64,000 nucleotides of DNA, taken from the NCBI RefSeq assembly GCF_003576645.1, contig NC_044917.1, positions 8,837,596 through 8,901,595 on the forward strand, written 5' to 3'. The notes beneath the pieces are model-generated. The model ran no database searches. It was given only the letters and a program-made list of their open reading frames with translations, and had not been told where the DNA came from. Source of the stretch: Ipomoea triloba (lineage: Eukaryota; Streptophyta; Magnoliopsida; Solanales; Convolvulaceae). Made by a program: the position numbers and the translations under genes. Shown piece by piece: positions 46,401 to 58,341 of this stretch (positions are counted from its first letter, which is position 1; the number at the start of each line of letters is the position of its first letter).

Positions 46401-48321
46401 TGTCAAAGCGTATTTGCAATGTTAGAATTGATGGAGGGAGTTGTGAGAACATTCATTCATGCAACCTTGTCAACTTTTTGGGATTGCATGGGAGAGAGAT
46501 CCAAATCATTACAAAATTGAGTAGACTAAGGAAGACGAAGGAATCATGATAGTGGAGAGGTGTCAAGCTCCTTTGTCAATTGGAAAATACTATAAAGATA
46601 AATTTATCTATCACATTGTGGGCATGGAATCGTACCATCTTGTATTTAATAAGCCTTGGCATTTTGATCATGATGCCCATCACAATGGAAGGGATGATAT
46701 GTACAAATTTCTCAGAGATTTTAGAGCGAGCACGGGTGGACCCGGACCGTTAAACGGACAGAGAAAGACCTGGTGAATTTACCAAAAAAAAAAAGAAAAA
46801 AAAGAAGAAAGGTTTACTCCTCTGCATAAGGAGGCCAATCACATACTGAATGAAATTCAAAATTGTCAATTCGCTCAACCGAGGTAAAACTAAGGGACCG
46901 TCAAGTTTCCTTATCTCCCATGCAAGATATACAACATGCAACAGATCTGTTTTACCTATAGAATTGTGACATTTTTGCTCAACTTTAAAGCAATGGTATT
47001 GAAGTTGTTAGTTGAGATTTGGTTTCAATTTATGAAGAAAATTGAATGTTGATGAAGACATGAAGATGAGTTTCATTGATATGATGAGTATTTTTAAAGG
47101 AAGAAGTTGTGGATACTCATTAACATGATTTCGGAAATAGCAAGATAGAGCTTCATGTGCAAATTGGTGATGCTCAAGAAGTCAATCATACAAGCCTAAA
47201 TGGTGAAGGGAAGTTGAATGGTGAATTGATATGGAATACCACATGTTTGAGAAAGTAGATATTGTTGGTTTTGAAGCAATATGCATGGCTCACCAGAACT
47301 ACATGGTTAATGCCTTTTATCAAGTAAAACATAAACCACTAGATTTTGGGAAATTTAAATTTGTTGTCTTAAAGTATGAACTAAATTATGCATTGAATAT
47401 TTGAATAAGACTGTCTATCATATTCTAATACTCTTTAACACAATGGGACTAATAGTCTAATTTTAATACTCTAATACATAGTTCTACTTATACTCCAATG
47501 TTGTGATAGCAATTACGGAGGCCATATGATAAAGATGATTCCTCAAACTCAAGGATGAGTTCTTTAGAAGTGGGGGAGTTTGATACAGGGGATTTGACCC
47601 CAAGGTTTTCACCAGCTCATTCACATAAATTGGGAGAAATCAACACCATGAAGGAATCTATATTATTTTTCCTACAATGATAGGGATAGTTTTGATTCTT
47701 CTCTTTTAGATCTTGTATCCTAATACTTCACATTCCTAGAGTAATTCAATTCATTTGTGTGTGTGCGTGCGTGCACACACGATTCCTTTTTGCTAGATTT
47801 AGTTTCTTAGACTACTAGTAATCTTCTTAGTTAGAGTGAATTTCTTATGTGTATACATCTCTAGCCATTGGCAATAGGGTATAGATTGAAATGTGAAATA
47901 TAGAATTGATCTAGACAGAAAATTGCTTTTCCTTCTCTATTCTTTTCCTCTTTCGAGAAAGAATGCCCTACCAAAATGTCTTTTCTTAACATTCCACTTT
48001 TCCACCTGTGTCAACTCACTTGACGTTATTAGTGAAATTATAGACATTCTAAAACAAGAATTTGAATTGAGGATGAAGTTGACATGTTCAAAACTTTAGG
48101 CACTCAACCAAGGGTTTTCTCATTTGGACGCTCTGGTGTATCTGTACTATCCAAAATATCAAATACTCTGTAGAAATTATGCTCCATACTTTTTACTTGA
48201 ATAAATGACCTGTGTAAAATACTTAATATATTTTCTTGTATGTTTCCATTTTATTTGTTTCTCCCACTATGAGCTGAATTCTATCTGTAACATAAATGTC
48301 TAAAGAAAGAAAGAAAGAAAG

Positions 48322-48353
<32 letters not shown>

Positions 48354-51300
48354 GTCTGCCTGAAGGCAGTTAATAGTGAGAAGTGCTTCATCACTGTGGG
48401 AGTTTGGGTGTTGGTCATTATAAATTTTCTTAATTACGGAGTATTAAGGTTTAGTTGACATTAACAAGTAGTGAAGGTTGGGCTTGGGTGTAGTGGTAAA
48501 CTGTTCATCGGTTAACCTCTATGCCATAGATTCAAACTATAAAAACCAGTTTGATAATAAACGTAACATTGTATGCATTTTAATTTCTCAGGCTGTGCAT
48601 GATTCCGGAACAGTTCTCACTGAGTGACCTTTTTTGTCAATAATTGTTGTATAATTATGCTGCAATTATTTTGTTTGAAAGATGGATTTATTGACATGTC
48701 TCAATGGAAATTGTCAACAGCATGGGGTGATGCCGAACGAGACAACTGAAACGAGCACATCTGGGTGTGGTGAGAAAGATTTACATTTCAGTATTTCACT
48801 TCTACTAAATTTCCAAACGAACAATTTCAACGAAATCTTTCAATTTCTTATTTTACTATGTTCAACTCTATGTATTCCTCTATCCGTAGAGTTCAAGAAA
48901 CAAATTTTGTCATATGTTCTCAAATAAATTCCCACAAACCTAAATGAACTTTATCTTATGATTGTTGCTGATTTCCTTCCCATTGAAATTCAGGCTCACT
49001 GATTCTTGAAATGGGAGCCTTATCTCGTTTAACTGGGGATCCAATTTTTGAAATAGCTGCTTTGCGTGCCCTACGTAAGCTGTGGAGCATGCGGAGTTCT
49101 CTCAACCTTCTCGGCACTACATTGGATGTAGCAACTGGAGAGTGGATAGAATTTTCAACGGGAATTGGGGCTGGTACTCTTTTTCTCCTATGCCTATGGC
49201 CATTGTTTGTGATGTGCCCTGATTGATAAGATTTTTTTTCTTTTGGTAACTTCTAGCACATGAAGTTTCTGAAGTATTATGCATCATCTTTACTTTTTAG
49301 GTGTTGACTCCTTCTACGAGTATCTTGTCAAAGCATACATTCTCTTTGGGAGAGATGAATTTTGGAAGATGTTTCAGTCTGCTTACCTTGCTGTGCAGAA
49401 ATATTTCAGACATGGACCATGGTGCTGTTTCTGCTATACTGAAATGTTTTGATTAACTTTTCTTGATTGATATCTTGTCATTCTTTCATCATCAGTTTGC
49501 ACGATAGCTTGCCCGTTGCTTAGGCCCAGTATCTTTCTTTCATTTTCCCTTTATTTTTTGTTAGACCACGAGGTGTCCTGAGTAGGTCCTAACTGTAGGA
49601 GGCACCATTAAGCCTGTACCATACTCAACTAATCACTGTTTGCACCGGGCTGGCCCAATTAAGGGACAAAGTGCTAGCCAGCTAGCCAGGCCATATTGGT
49701 TTTTCCATACGAGAGGGGTTTTGAATTCCTGACCTCTCTTAGGGGAAGAGAGTGCACGGTCACTCACGCCAACCAAGCTGGTTTCATTTTCCCTTTATTA
49801 TTAATGATTTTCTATTTCTTTTTCTTCTCTATTTGCAAGTCTTGTATTTCTGCAATGGGACTTTTAGGAATTTGGATTAGTCCTAAAATTTTCATTGAAG
49901 TCATCGGACGACCATTAAACTTTTAAATAACACAAATCATGACTGTTATGTAGGTATCATGATGCGGACATGAGAACAGGAAAAGCTACTTATTGGCAAC
50001 TTACAAGTCTTCAAGCATTTTGGCCTGGCGTGCAGGTAAGAAACCATAGACAGGGAGAAGTTTTTACATTTGAATGTGACAGTGGTTATCGGTGGAAACA
50101 ATATGATAATTGCTATAAGTCAGGTTCTAGTTGGTGATGTTGATGCAGCTAATTCATCACATCGAGAGTTTTTCCATGTATGGAGAAAATTCGGAGTACT
50201 ACCTGAGAGGTACTTTATACCTTTTTTTTCCCCTTACATGATTAAATGTTTTTCTTTATATCCTTGTGATGTTTACTCTGCATATTGGACCTGTAATGAA
50301 ATCAATAGTTCTTGGGGTTGCCATCATTAGTGTCATTCCTTTGGTGTTGGAAAGTATAAGATGAATACTCTTAATAAATCTAAGATTGGACAAAAGTCAC
50401 TCAACTAGGCTATAATGCACGTGGGCCAAACCATACTAAAAAGACTGAATCCAATCAATTAGCTGGTCTAACCTATTTGCCTTATAAGCCAATATGTTTC
50501 TCTCTTATTTTTAATGTGGAGTCTTAACAAATACGTATGTCTTTATTTGTATAGGTATCTACTAGACCATCAGATGTTGCATCCCACGGAGAAGTACTAT
50601 CCTCTACGTCCTGAATTTGCGGAATCTACATTTTACCTATACCAAGCAACCAAAGGTGTGCACCAGCTCCTTTTAAATAGTTTCCCGTTATGATTTCCCA
50701 ACACATTCATTTTGAAGGTTATTTCTTACATGCTTTAATTTTAATACCTTAAAAGAGTACATACGTATGGGTTTTACATAGGCACACAGGCCTTAACGAT
50801 ATTAGCCGCATAGTATGCTTCCTTTGATGAAAATATCATTTGCCTTTCAAGAGTGGGAGGGAATAAGAAGAAACTTCACCTGTGTTAAAGAATGTCTTTC
50901 TGCTTGTGTTTTAAACTTCACCTGTGTTAAAAAAAACAAAACAAAAACCCACCCCCTCCCCCGTTTCGTCTCCAGCGGATACAAAGGCATGGGGAGGGGG
51001 GGGGGTGTTTGTTAAATTTTATTTTATTTAAATTATTATAATTTTTTTTTAAAATAATTTTTTGATGTGGTAACCGTCATGTTAGCAATATTGGGTAAAC
51101 GGGTCATTTTAAGTTTATTTGCATGAATTTGCGTTGTTCAGTGACCCAAATGCAATTTTTTTGAGTTGGATGACCCAATTGAAGTTTCGTGTGTAGTTTG
51201 ATGGCTTTTGTTGAAATATAAACCCTTATCTGTTATGATTGCTTTTGTTGAAGTATAAGCGTTCTGCTATATTGTTGTTTGTTTCAAGGAGCAATTTTCA

Positions 51301-52182
51301 TGCAGTGTTCAGCTTCCTTTAAAAATAGTAATGATAATAATAATAACTGCGCTGATCAAGCTACATTTTCCATTTGTTACCAGATCCATGGTATATGGAA
51401 GTGGGCGAATTAATCGTTAATTCTCTAAACCAATATACTAGAGTTCAAGGTGGATTTGCGAGCGTTAGAGATGTGACAACCATGGAATTAGAAGATCATC
51501 AGCACAGTTTCTTCCTTGCTGAAACGTAAGATTTCTTCTTCATCATATAATATGCAAATTTGCTCAACTCCTTCATATCTGCTGTTCTTCAATCATTCTC
51601 CTTCTATGAACTGCAAAATTCTTTTTGCACAATAGAAAATCACACCCCAAATGCTCGAACTCCTCTTTGATGTGATGTTTATGATGATTGCTCGTCACTT
51701 GATCTCTGCAGGTGCAAGTATTTGTATCTTCTCTTTGATGATTCATTCTTGGTCAATCGAAATTACATCTTCACAACCGAGGGCCATCCTCTCCCGGTTT
51801 TAAGCACTTGGCACGATAGGCTTTCCGAGGCCTATTTACCGAGCAATTGGACTTCATTCAAGGTGTGGTGTTACTAATCCCCAAAAAAAAAAAACAAACT
51901 TGATCTACCATTGCTGCTTTTCTGCTCGACATAACGACTACCCTTTTGCAGCACGAAGAACACAGAAAGCGGCGGGCTAGTGCAATGTCACAGCGGATTT
52001 GTCCAGCTACCACGCTTAGCCATGAACAGGAGTATCAGCACCTCGAGAGCGCTTGCCACATCCCCGACACGCGTGCTGACCATAGATGCTTGACCGACGA
52101 AGATTGCGGTGTTGATTCAACAACCTGTAGAAGACGATCGTGCAGTATGGCCGGGTACTGTGGTTTGTGGTTGTTGATATGA
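43446..52182 (+). CDS. MNS5: GH47 EDEM-type alpha-mannosidase (MNS5)
   Basis: Fifteen exons: 43446-43588, 44425-44467, 44556-44621, 44733-44794, 44959-45058, 45375-45557, 48721-48769, 48994-49173, 49301-49421, 49954-50035, 50124-50209, 50555-50655, 51384-51525, 51712-51862 and 51952-52182. All phases agree and give 579 residues. The N-terminus [20 protein letters not shown] is a signal peptide or anchor. GH47 landmarks are [145 protein letters not shown] and the TEGHPLP end motif. It trims mannose from misfolded ER glycoproteins to mark them for ERAD. The Cys-rich C-terminus ([28 protein letters not shown]) fits MNS5 better than MNS4. Introns carry a gypsy relic and SINE-like repeats. Confidence 0.95.
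45677..48015 (+). mobile_element. Decayed Ty3-gypsy element in MNS5 intron 6
   Basis: 5' LTR about 45677-46148 and 3' LTR about 47581-48015 are diverged copies (TGATTCATGGG against TGATACAGGGG at their starts; AAGCAATAGGATATTGATTGAAAT against GGCAATAGGGTATAGATTGAAAT inside). A primer binding site TGGCATTAGAGCC follows the first LTR at 46151. A polypurine tract AAGTGGGGGAG precedes the second. Between them, retropepsin-like pieces are seen: [16 protein letters not shown] (near 46400) and [19 protein letters not shown] (near 46580-46640). No reverse transcriptase remains. Element strand equals host gene strand. Confidence 0.85.
48303..48352. repeat. (GAAA)n and poly-A tract
   Basis: GAAAGAAAGAAAGAAA runs into about 28 A. 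This may be the tail of a retroposon. Confidence 0.85.
48472..48550 (+). mobile_element. SINE fragment in MNS5 intron 6
   Basis: GGGCTTGGGTGTAGTGGTAA (A-box region) and ATAGATTCAAACTAT (weak B box) are related to the insertion at 38247. Confidence 0.4.
49560..49795 (-). mobile_element. SINE-like insertion in MNS5 intron 9
   Basis: On the minus strand: TTGGCGTGAGTGACCGTGCA (A-box region), then GAGGTCAGGAATTCAAAACC (B-box region), then a body ending near CACCTCGTGGTC. Fits a tRNA-derived SINE; the ends were not verified. Confidence 0.45.
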
Positions 52183-52531
52183 AAATTGGGCTGTATATAT
52201 ATATATATATATACCGATTCTTTTGAGGTTAAGATAATTCACAGTTTCCTGATTCAAGAAAATGTGATGATATGTATTTTAGCCTCACAGGTTGTTTCAT
52301 TCAGTTCAGAAAAAAAAAAAAAAAAAAGATTTAGAAAAAAAGATTTTTGAAGTGCAGATATAATCAATCCTATTCTCACAGGTATGCTAACAAAAAAACA
52401 ATGTGATGTTAGGGAGAGGATAGAAAGTTTATACCATTGAGAACTTGAGAAGCTCTCCGAATATTACAATATTACTCCATATTTGACAATTTGATGAGTG
52501 CTTATTCTTACTGGAGCAAATCCCAATTTTA

Positions 52532-53485
52532 GCAAAATGATAGTTTTGGTCCACATGTTTAATTCTTACGGAGTATTAATTTTCATCCACGACTATTATT
52601 TTAATATCAATTTTCATCCATGATGGCTAAATTTGTCAAGTCAGTCACCTTTTCATTTAAGACATGCTGAAATATGAAATTATTAGAGGCATTTTTATCC
52701 TTTTCAAATTAAGATTTCAATTTGGGTATGAATAAAGATATTTAAGCTGCCAAGCACCTTGTGCTCAAATGGCATGTAGTGACTCTCTCATAAGTCATGA
52801 GATTGAGCCTTAGTGGAGGCGGTATTGGTTTGTTTGTTAAGGTTTTTGAAAATCTTGTTTGTGTTCGTTTGTTAACATTCACGAACGTGTTCATTAACGT
52901 TAACGAACATTTTCGTGCATATTCATGAAGTGGTTTGTGAACACTTAATTACTAAACATCTGCACATGTTTATGAACACAATTCATTCGCGAACAAGACA
53001 TAATCTACGTTCACAAACAACAACCAAACGAACAACACAACTATATATGTCTGTGAACATGTTTGCGGACAATATTAAACGAACACTTAACGAGTTTTTT
53101 TGTGAACATTATTAAACGAACATAAACAAGCTTGTTCACAATCTCTTAGCAAATGAGCTTACCACTGTTTAGACTCTGTTCGTTTATTAATCGAGCTCTA
53201 AATTTTGTTTGTTAATGTTCGTTTATCTTAATAACGAACATAAACGAACGCTTACCGAACACGAATACGAGTAGTTTGTCGAAAGTTCTGTTCGCTAACA
53301 CCCCTACTTAAATCCCTATATTCATGCTCAATTTGAGATCTTAATAATGAAAATACCCTTAAAAGTTTTAGATTTCAACATGTTGGAGGAGTGACCGACA
53401 TGATAAATTGTGGTACTAAAACAATAACCGTGAATGAGTACTAAAACAATCAAAACTGTCATTTTGCTAATACTTATAGAACTAA
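52532..53485. mobile_element. Large inverted-repeat element with nested insert
   Basis: Outer arms of about 210 bp (52532-52745 and 53320-53485) are inverse copies: AGCAAAATGATAGTTTTGGT against the inverse of CAAAACTGTCATTTTGCT, and GTCAGTCACC / GGAGTGACCGAC. Inside is a SINE-like head (52755-52830) and a 450-bp block packed with GAACA/TGTTCG words in both orientations (52850-53300, e.g. TAACGAACATAAACGAAC). The latter is a common plant MITE style. No target duplication was confirmed. Confidence 0.65.
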
Positions 53486-53564
53486 AATTAATATTTTCTC
53501 AGTTAATTCACAAATATGAAAAATTGTAAATATCTATCGCGTTGCTGATTTGACATAACAAGAC

Positions 53565-54044
53565 GACAATTTATATCGTGTACCACGGTGCACAATGCAT
53601 TGTGCACCCCGTACCAAAATGTTAGGATATGAGTTCTGTGTATTCTAGTAATCGTTCTGTGTATTCCAGGCAATCATTCTGTGTATTTTAGGCAACCGTT
53701 CTGTGTATTCATGTTAGTAACACATGTTATGATGTGTTTGTGCATTCTAATGTTTAGGAGGATGAGTTCTGTGTATTTTGTGTCAATATTCTGTGTATTC
53801 ATGTTATTAACACAGGTTGTGATGTGTTTGTGCATTCGAATGTTAGGAGGATGAGTTCTGTGTATTTTGTGTCAATATTCTGTGTATTCTAGGAAAACAT
53901 TCTGTGTAGTCTAAATAAGGATTATATGTATTATAGATAATGAATTCATTGGAGTCATTCGCGTGCGCATCCACTAACATCAAAACGACGTCGTTTCGGA
54001 TCAGGATCCACGGTGCACCGTGGACGTCCACAATGTAACGATTG
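53565..54044. mobile_element. Palindrome-ended element with tandem repeats, 9-bp TSD
   Basis: TAACAAGAC flanks it on both sides (53556-53564 and 54045-54053). Perfect palindromes sit near each end: 22 bp at 53587-53608 and TCCACGGTGCACCGTGGA at 54007-54024. The interior has about eight TTCTGTGTATT units and a diverged ~110-bp direct duplication (ATGTGTTTGTGCATTC, AGGAGGATGAG). AAAACGACGTCGTTT occurs at 53982. It contains no meaningful open frame. Confidence 0.85.
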
Positions 54045-54059
54045 TAACAAGACAATGAC

Positions 54060-55060
54060 TCTTTAAACTTTTCAATGGATTTTGTTAAAAACCAACATTG
54101 TACATTTGTACATGCATGAATTGAATTTGACCTTTTTGTACGAACCCATGTTTGAGACTTTGAGCTGGTTTCCACTCCACAATTCTGGACAGCTGGATCC
54201 TGGATTGGATTCATTCCTACTCTGATTGGAAAGCGAAATGGTACAGCCTTTAACGCCGAATAAAATTTTCATGGCATGACTAGTTTTATTAAAACAAGAA
54301 AATGAAAAGACGATGTTATAGTAAAGAATAAAGGCAACATAGTCAAGTTATATGTTAATTTAATAATTACAAAATTATAAATTTGACTGTTAAGGAGAGT
54401 AATTTATTAGTGTTTTAAATTTGAATTGGTGGCAATCAAGTATGAATAATTTAAATTGATAAGTAAATTCAATACACATTATGAGATAGCGACAATAGGT
54501 TCCCTCAATCAAAATAAATAAATAAAAGTAATAGTATAAGAAATAACAACGTTGTACCTACTACAGAGTACAGACCTTAGAGCAACCTTATTATTATTAT
54601 TATTTTATTTTTTTTCTATTTTTATAGGTACACCTAGGAAAGAGAAAGAAGGGGAAGAGGAAAAGTAAAAAAAATCTGACAATTTTTTTTTTTAAAGGAA
54701 AAGTATACATGAGCGCCCCCGGTTGGGCGGTAAAATTTTTTACTTTTGGAACCTACAAAGAACTTCCATTTGCATGAGAAAAATTATGCTTCCCATTAAC
54801 ATAAAAGTTCAAAATTTTAAATCTGAAAAAAAAAAAAAACTTCAAAAAACCACAAATGTAATTGCCCTTAATTTCTCAGCTTTTGGGATAAAAGGATAAA
54901 TCTCCTCTCTCAATGTTCAAAGTTCAAACCAAGTTGATGGGCTTTCACCTCATTAGTTTGTCGCGACTCGTTTGAAATAATTGAAATAGATAAAATAGGG
55001 TCCAAAATTTAGGCCCAGGTCAGTATTGAACACCCTTTTGCCAACTCGATTTGCCAACTC
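54060..55060. other. Intergenic, nothing recognised
   Basis: Low complexity and AT-rich; a GC-richer patch AGCGCCCCCGGTTGGGCGGT at 54713-54732 is unexplained. Open frames here are short and unrelated to known families. Confidence 0.4.
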
Positions 55061-55065
55061 GATAA

Positions 55066-55320
55066 CAATTATTGTGTGTTCATATAGCTATATGGATCAT
55101 ATTATCAAATAATGTACATTCAATACATAAATAATATATTTTTAATATATTAAAAATGTACATTACATTTAGAAAAAATATATTATTTGAGTACTATTAT
55201 TTTGTATAATGTACATTCAATACACGAATAATATATTTTTAATATATTAAAAATATACTTTTTAATTTTTATTATGGTCACATAACGCTGTATGAACTAT
55301 GGTCCACACAATAATTTGCC
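55066..55320. mobile_element. MITE, second copy of the 12318 family
   Basis: Ends AATTATTGTGTG and, inverted, AAATTATTGTGTGGACCAT are flanked by ACTCGATAA on both sides (55057-55065 and 55321-55329). The interior repeats AATGTACATTCAATACA and AATATATTTTTAATATATT. It is homologous to 12318-12560. Confidence 0.85.
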
Positions 55321-55689
55321 ACTCGATAATGTTTCTTAGTTTCCCACCGCATCAGCACATAATTTTCTGCTACGTTGATTGGTTGTGGGGACTAGAGACT
55401 GGAGACTAAGACTAGTTTATAAATCAATAATTGTTCTATGCAGTTAATGGGATTTTCTCCGCATCGATGGATCGATAAAATGAAGTCAGTTCCACTTGAA
55501 ATACAATTACATTAAAACTTATAAAGGAGGGATTTGTCTCTTGTGAAATCATTTCAAGAGTCTTAATTTGCAAGACAAGATATAATCAATACTTTAAGAA
55601 TTATATATAATATTTTACATCATAAATGTAATATTTTATAGCAAAACTCTAATATTCATTTGCAAGAAATAAAGTAATAACATAGCATA

Positions 55690-55866
55690 ATTGCATATAT
55701 AATTTTTAAATATAATTTTTTTTTTGTTTAATAGTACTTTTTAATCTAGTTTTTAAATATATAAATTTTACATACTAATTCTAAACTTAATATTATAAAA
55801 AATTAATTTGTAAATAATAACTTCAGTTAAGTCTCGCTAATCACACATAAAATGAGACGGAGGGAG
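55690..55866. mobile_element. Truncated Stowaway MITE
   Basis: The right end AAATGAGACGGAGGGAG is followed by TA. The body matches 11990-12138 (AACTTCAGTTAAGTCTCGCTAA). The left terminal repeat is missing. Confidence 0.75.
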
Positions 55867-55869
55867 TAA

Positions 55870-56989
55870 TATTTTATTGCAAAACTGTAATAGATAGTTT
55901 GCTGGAAATAATATTACTAAATACATATACCATAAGATCCAAAATCTTCACACAACCAATCTCACATATTGAGACACATGAGATAGTCTTACAGGAGAAT
56001 TTGTCATGAGGGAATGCCAAAAAGATATAATGTTTACAAACTAATTTCTATTGGGTGAGTCTCATGAGGATCTAATCTATGAATTGAGTCGAGTCAAAAT
56101 AGGAATATAATACCTATGCTGGTAAATATAATACTAATAAGTAATTATGAATGTTACTTGTAAATGAAAGTGCAATACTTATAAGAAAAAATATAATACT
56201 TTTAAATTAAAATGTAATATTAGAGGTTAAAGAGTTATTTAAAAAAAAAAAAAAACCTGATACTTAAAAGAAAAAATATAATACTTATAAAAAATCTAAC
56301 TCGTCTCGGATCCTATAGGTTGGTTTTAGATCCAATAAATACAATATTACTAATTCAAAAATCAACAAATACTAATGACAAGTTTAAACCATTTATCGTT
56401 TTAGGTGATAGTAGAGTTACTTAGTATGAAGCATAAGCACAGAACACCCTTTTACTGGTTAGAACTTAGAAGTCCATATCATAAGTGTCCAATAATGTCC
56501 AAATTTTGTTAAATATCAATGTCGTATTAAACAACCTATTTTAAGGTTAAAGTAAGGACAAAATATGTAAATACATATACACACATACAAATAATAATTA
56601 ATAATCTTTGTAATGTAAGGGAAAAAAAAAGGAGGTATTTTGTTCACATTAACTATGTTTGAAAAAATAATAATAACTCACACATTATTTTTCTAGAGCA
56701 ATTTACTTTTCCTATGTAATTTGTAAGCTATTACATAGAAGTATGGTTTATCTCGTGCACATTCTTGGATACTGTCTCCAAGGTTTTCTTGTCACAGAAA
56801 AATGTTACAAAAAATGTCCATTTTATTTCCTCTTTAAGTAAAAAAAAGACATAATAAAAGGTAACTTCCTTTATAATGTAAATATGTAACTAATAATTAT
56901 TCTGAATTTAAATAATTTAAACAAATAATGGTTAAATGCATTCTATAGATATTTTGAAAATTCTACCATGTTGAAAATGTGTCTTGTCC

Positions 56990-57060
<71 letters not shown>

Positions 57061-57150
57061 CAATTTTGTAAATAGAATTTTAGTTATTTACATAAATATA
57101 ATTTCTTTAATTTCTTATTTCTTATTTTATTAAATTAATAAAATATAATA
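55870..57150. other. AT-rich intergenic; (TA)n tract
   Basis: No gene was recognised. A (TA)n microsatellite of about 33 units occupies 56993-57058. Phrases like ATAATACTTATAA repeat loosely at 56110-56290. Confidence 0.5.
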
Positions 57151-57358
57151 ACAACACGTTTGGTTCACGGAATGAATTTGGAGGGAATAAGAATAATATT
57201 CCATAAGGAATGAAATAAGTAAGGAATAGAATATAAATTGTATTCTATTGTTTGGTTCACTAAAGGAATAGACTTTAGGAATTGTATTCCAACGTTTGGT
57301 TGGTTAAAGAAATAGAAATGGAATATATATTTAAAAGACATAAATACCCTTATACAAA

Positions 57359-57399
<41 letters not shown>

Positions 57400-58341
57400 A
57401 TAAGATTTTTATATAATATTATTCTATAGCAATTGCAATATTAATAAAATGATCTATAAATTATGAAATAAAATATTCATATAAATAACAAAATTTTTTA
57501 AGAACATTTAATAATATTCAGAAGAAGAGGTTATGAAGTCTTCATGAAGTCGGTTTGAGATGTGTGTATCACCTTATTTCAAGAGTCTTTCTGCAACAAA
57601 TTATCATATTCAATAGTCCTAATATTACTATAACAAAATGTGATGAGATTATTCTATGGAGAATACAAGCTCTATACCCCATTCGAAGCAGCCAAAATGA
57701 TGCAAAGTGGCCACTCACTTCTAGTGCAGCAAGAACACTAAGAACGCAATCACTCATGAGCATCTTTCCACTGGAAAATTCAAGAAGAACATCACTTGGC
57801 TGTAAATTACCAACAAATGTTGTATTATGAATGAACCAAATGAGATTTCAAATTCCTGAGCTAAACATGTACTTAGATTACATTTCATTTGTATATTTAT
57901 TTATTTAAATGTGTATATTGTGAATTATTTGGAAATAGTTATTTATTTTTTGGTATAAAATTTAAAAAATTATACCCAACACTTGATTATTTGTATAATA
58001 TTTAATTAATCTATATTAAATGTTAATCTTGTTTTAATCGCCTTGATGAGATGATATTATTTATGTTTAATAATATAAAATATATGTATAAATATTTAAC
58101 AAAAATATGTAAATATATTTTAAGTTTAATTAAGGGTAAAATAGTAAATAAGAAAATTTGCCCGAGAACTCAGGAATAAGTTAATACTAAGGAGGTCTGT
58201 TAATAGTTATTACCCTTGTAAGGTAATAGCTCATTCCTAGGAACAATGTTCCTGGGAATAAAAAGCATTACCAAACAAAGGAATATGCTTATTCTTAGGA
58301 ATGCTATGTCATTCCAGGTCTATTCTGTGAAAAAGTTAATG
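57151..58341. mobile_element. Large hAT-style non-autonomous element
   Basis: Ends GTTTGGTTCACGGAATGAAT and, inverted, TTTTTCACAGAATAGACC are imperfect inverted repeats. Subterminal GGAATA/TATTCC words recur on both sides. It holds a (TTA)n tract (57361-57399) and a coding-like patch on the minus strand (57800-57560). The style resembles the 23025-23391 element. Target duplication was not resolved. Confidence 0.55.
57660..57815 (-). pseudogene. Unidentified exon-like fragment inside the element
   Basis: On the minus strand an acceptor-like TTTACAG is followed by an open stretch beginning PSDVLLEFSSGKMLMSDCVL. A GTGAGT donor follows the codon for Glu in LSVLAALE. Composition is less AT-rich than the flanks. 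I do not recognise the family; it may be a captured host exon or a transposase relic. Confidence 0.35.

Noticed and set aside
53843..54214. 123-codon minus-strand open frame
   Set aside because: It spans the transposon end and its flank and is not related to any family I recognise.
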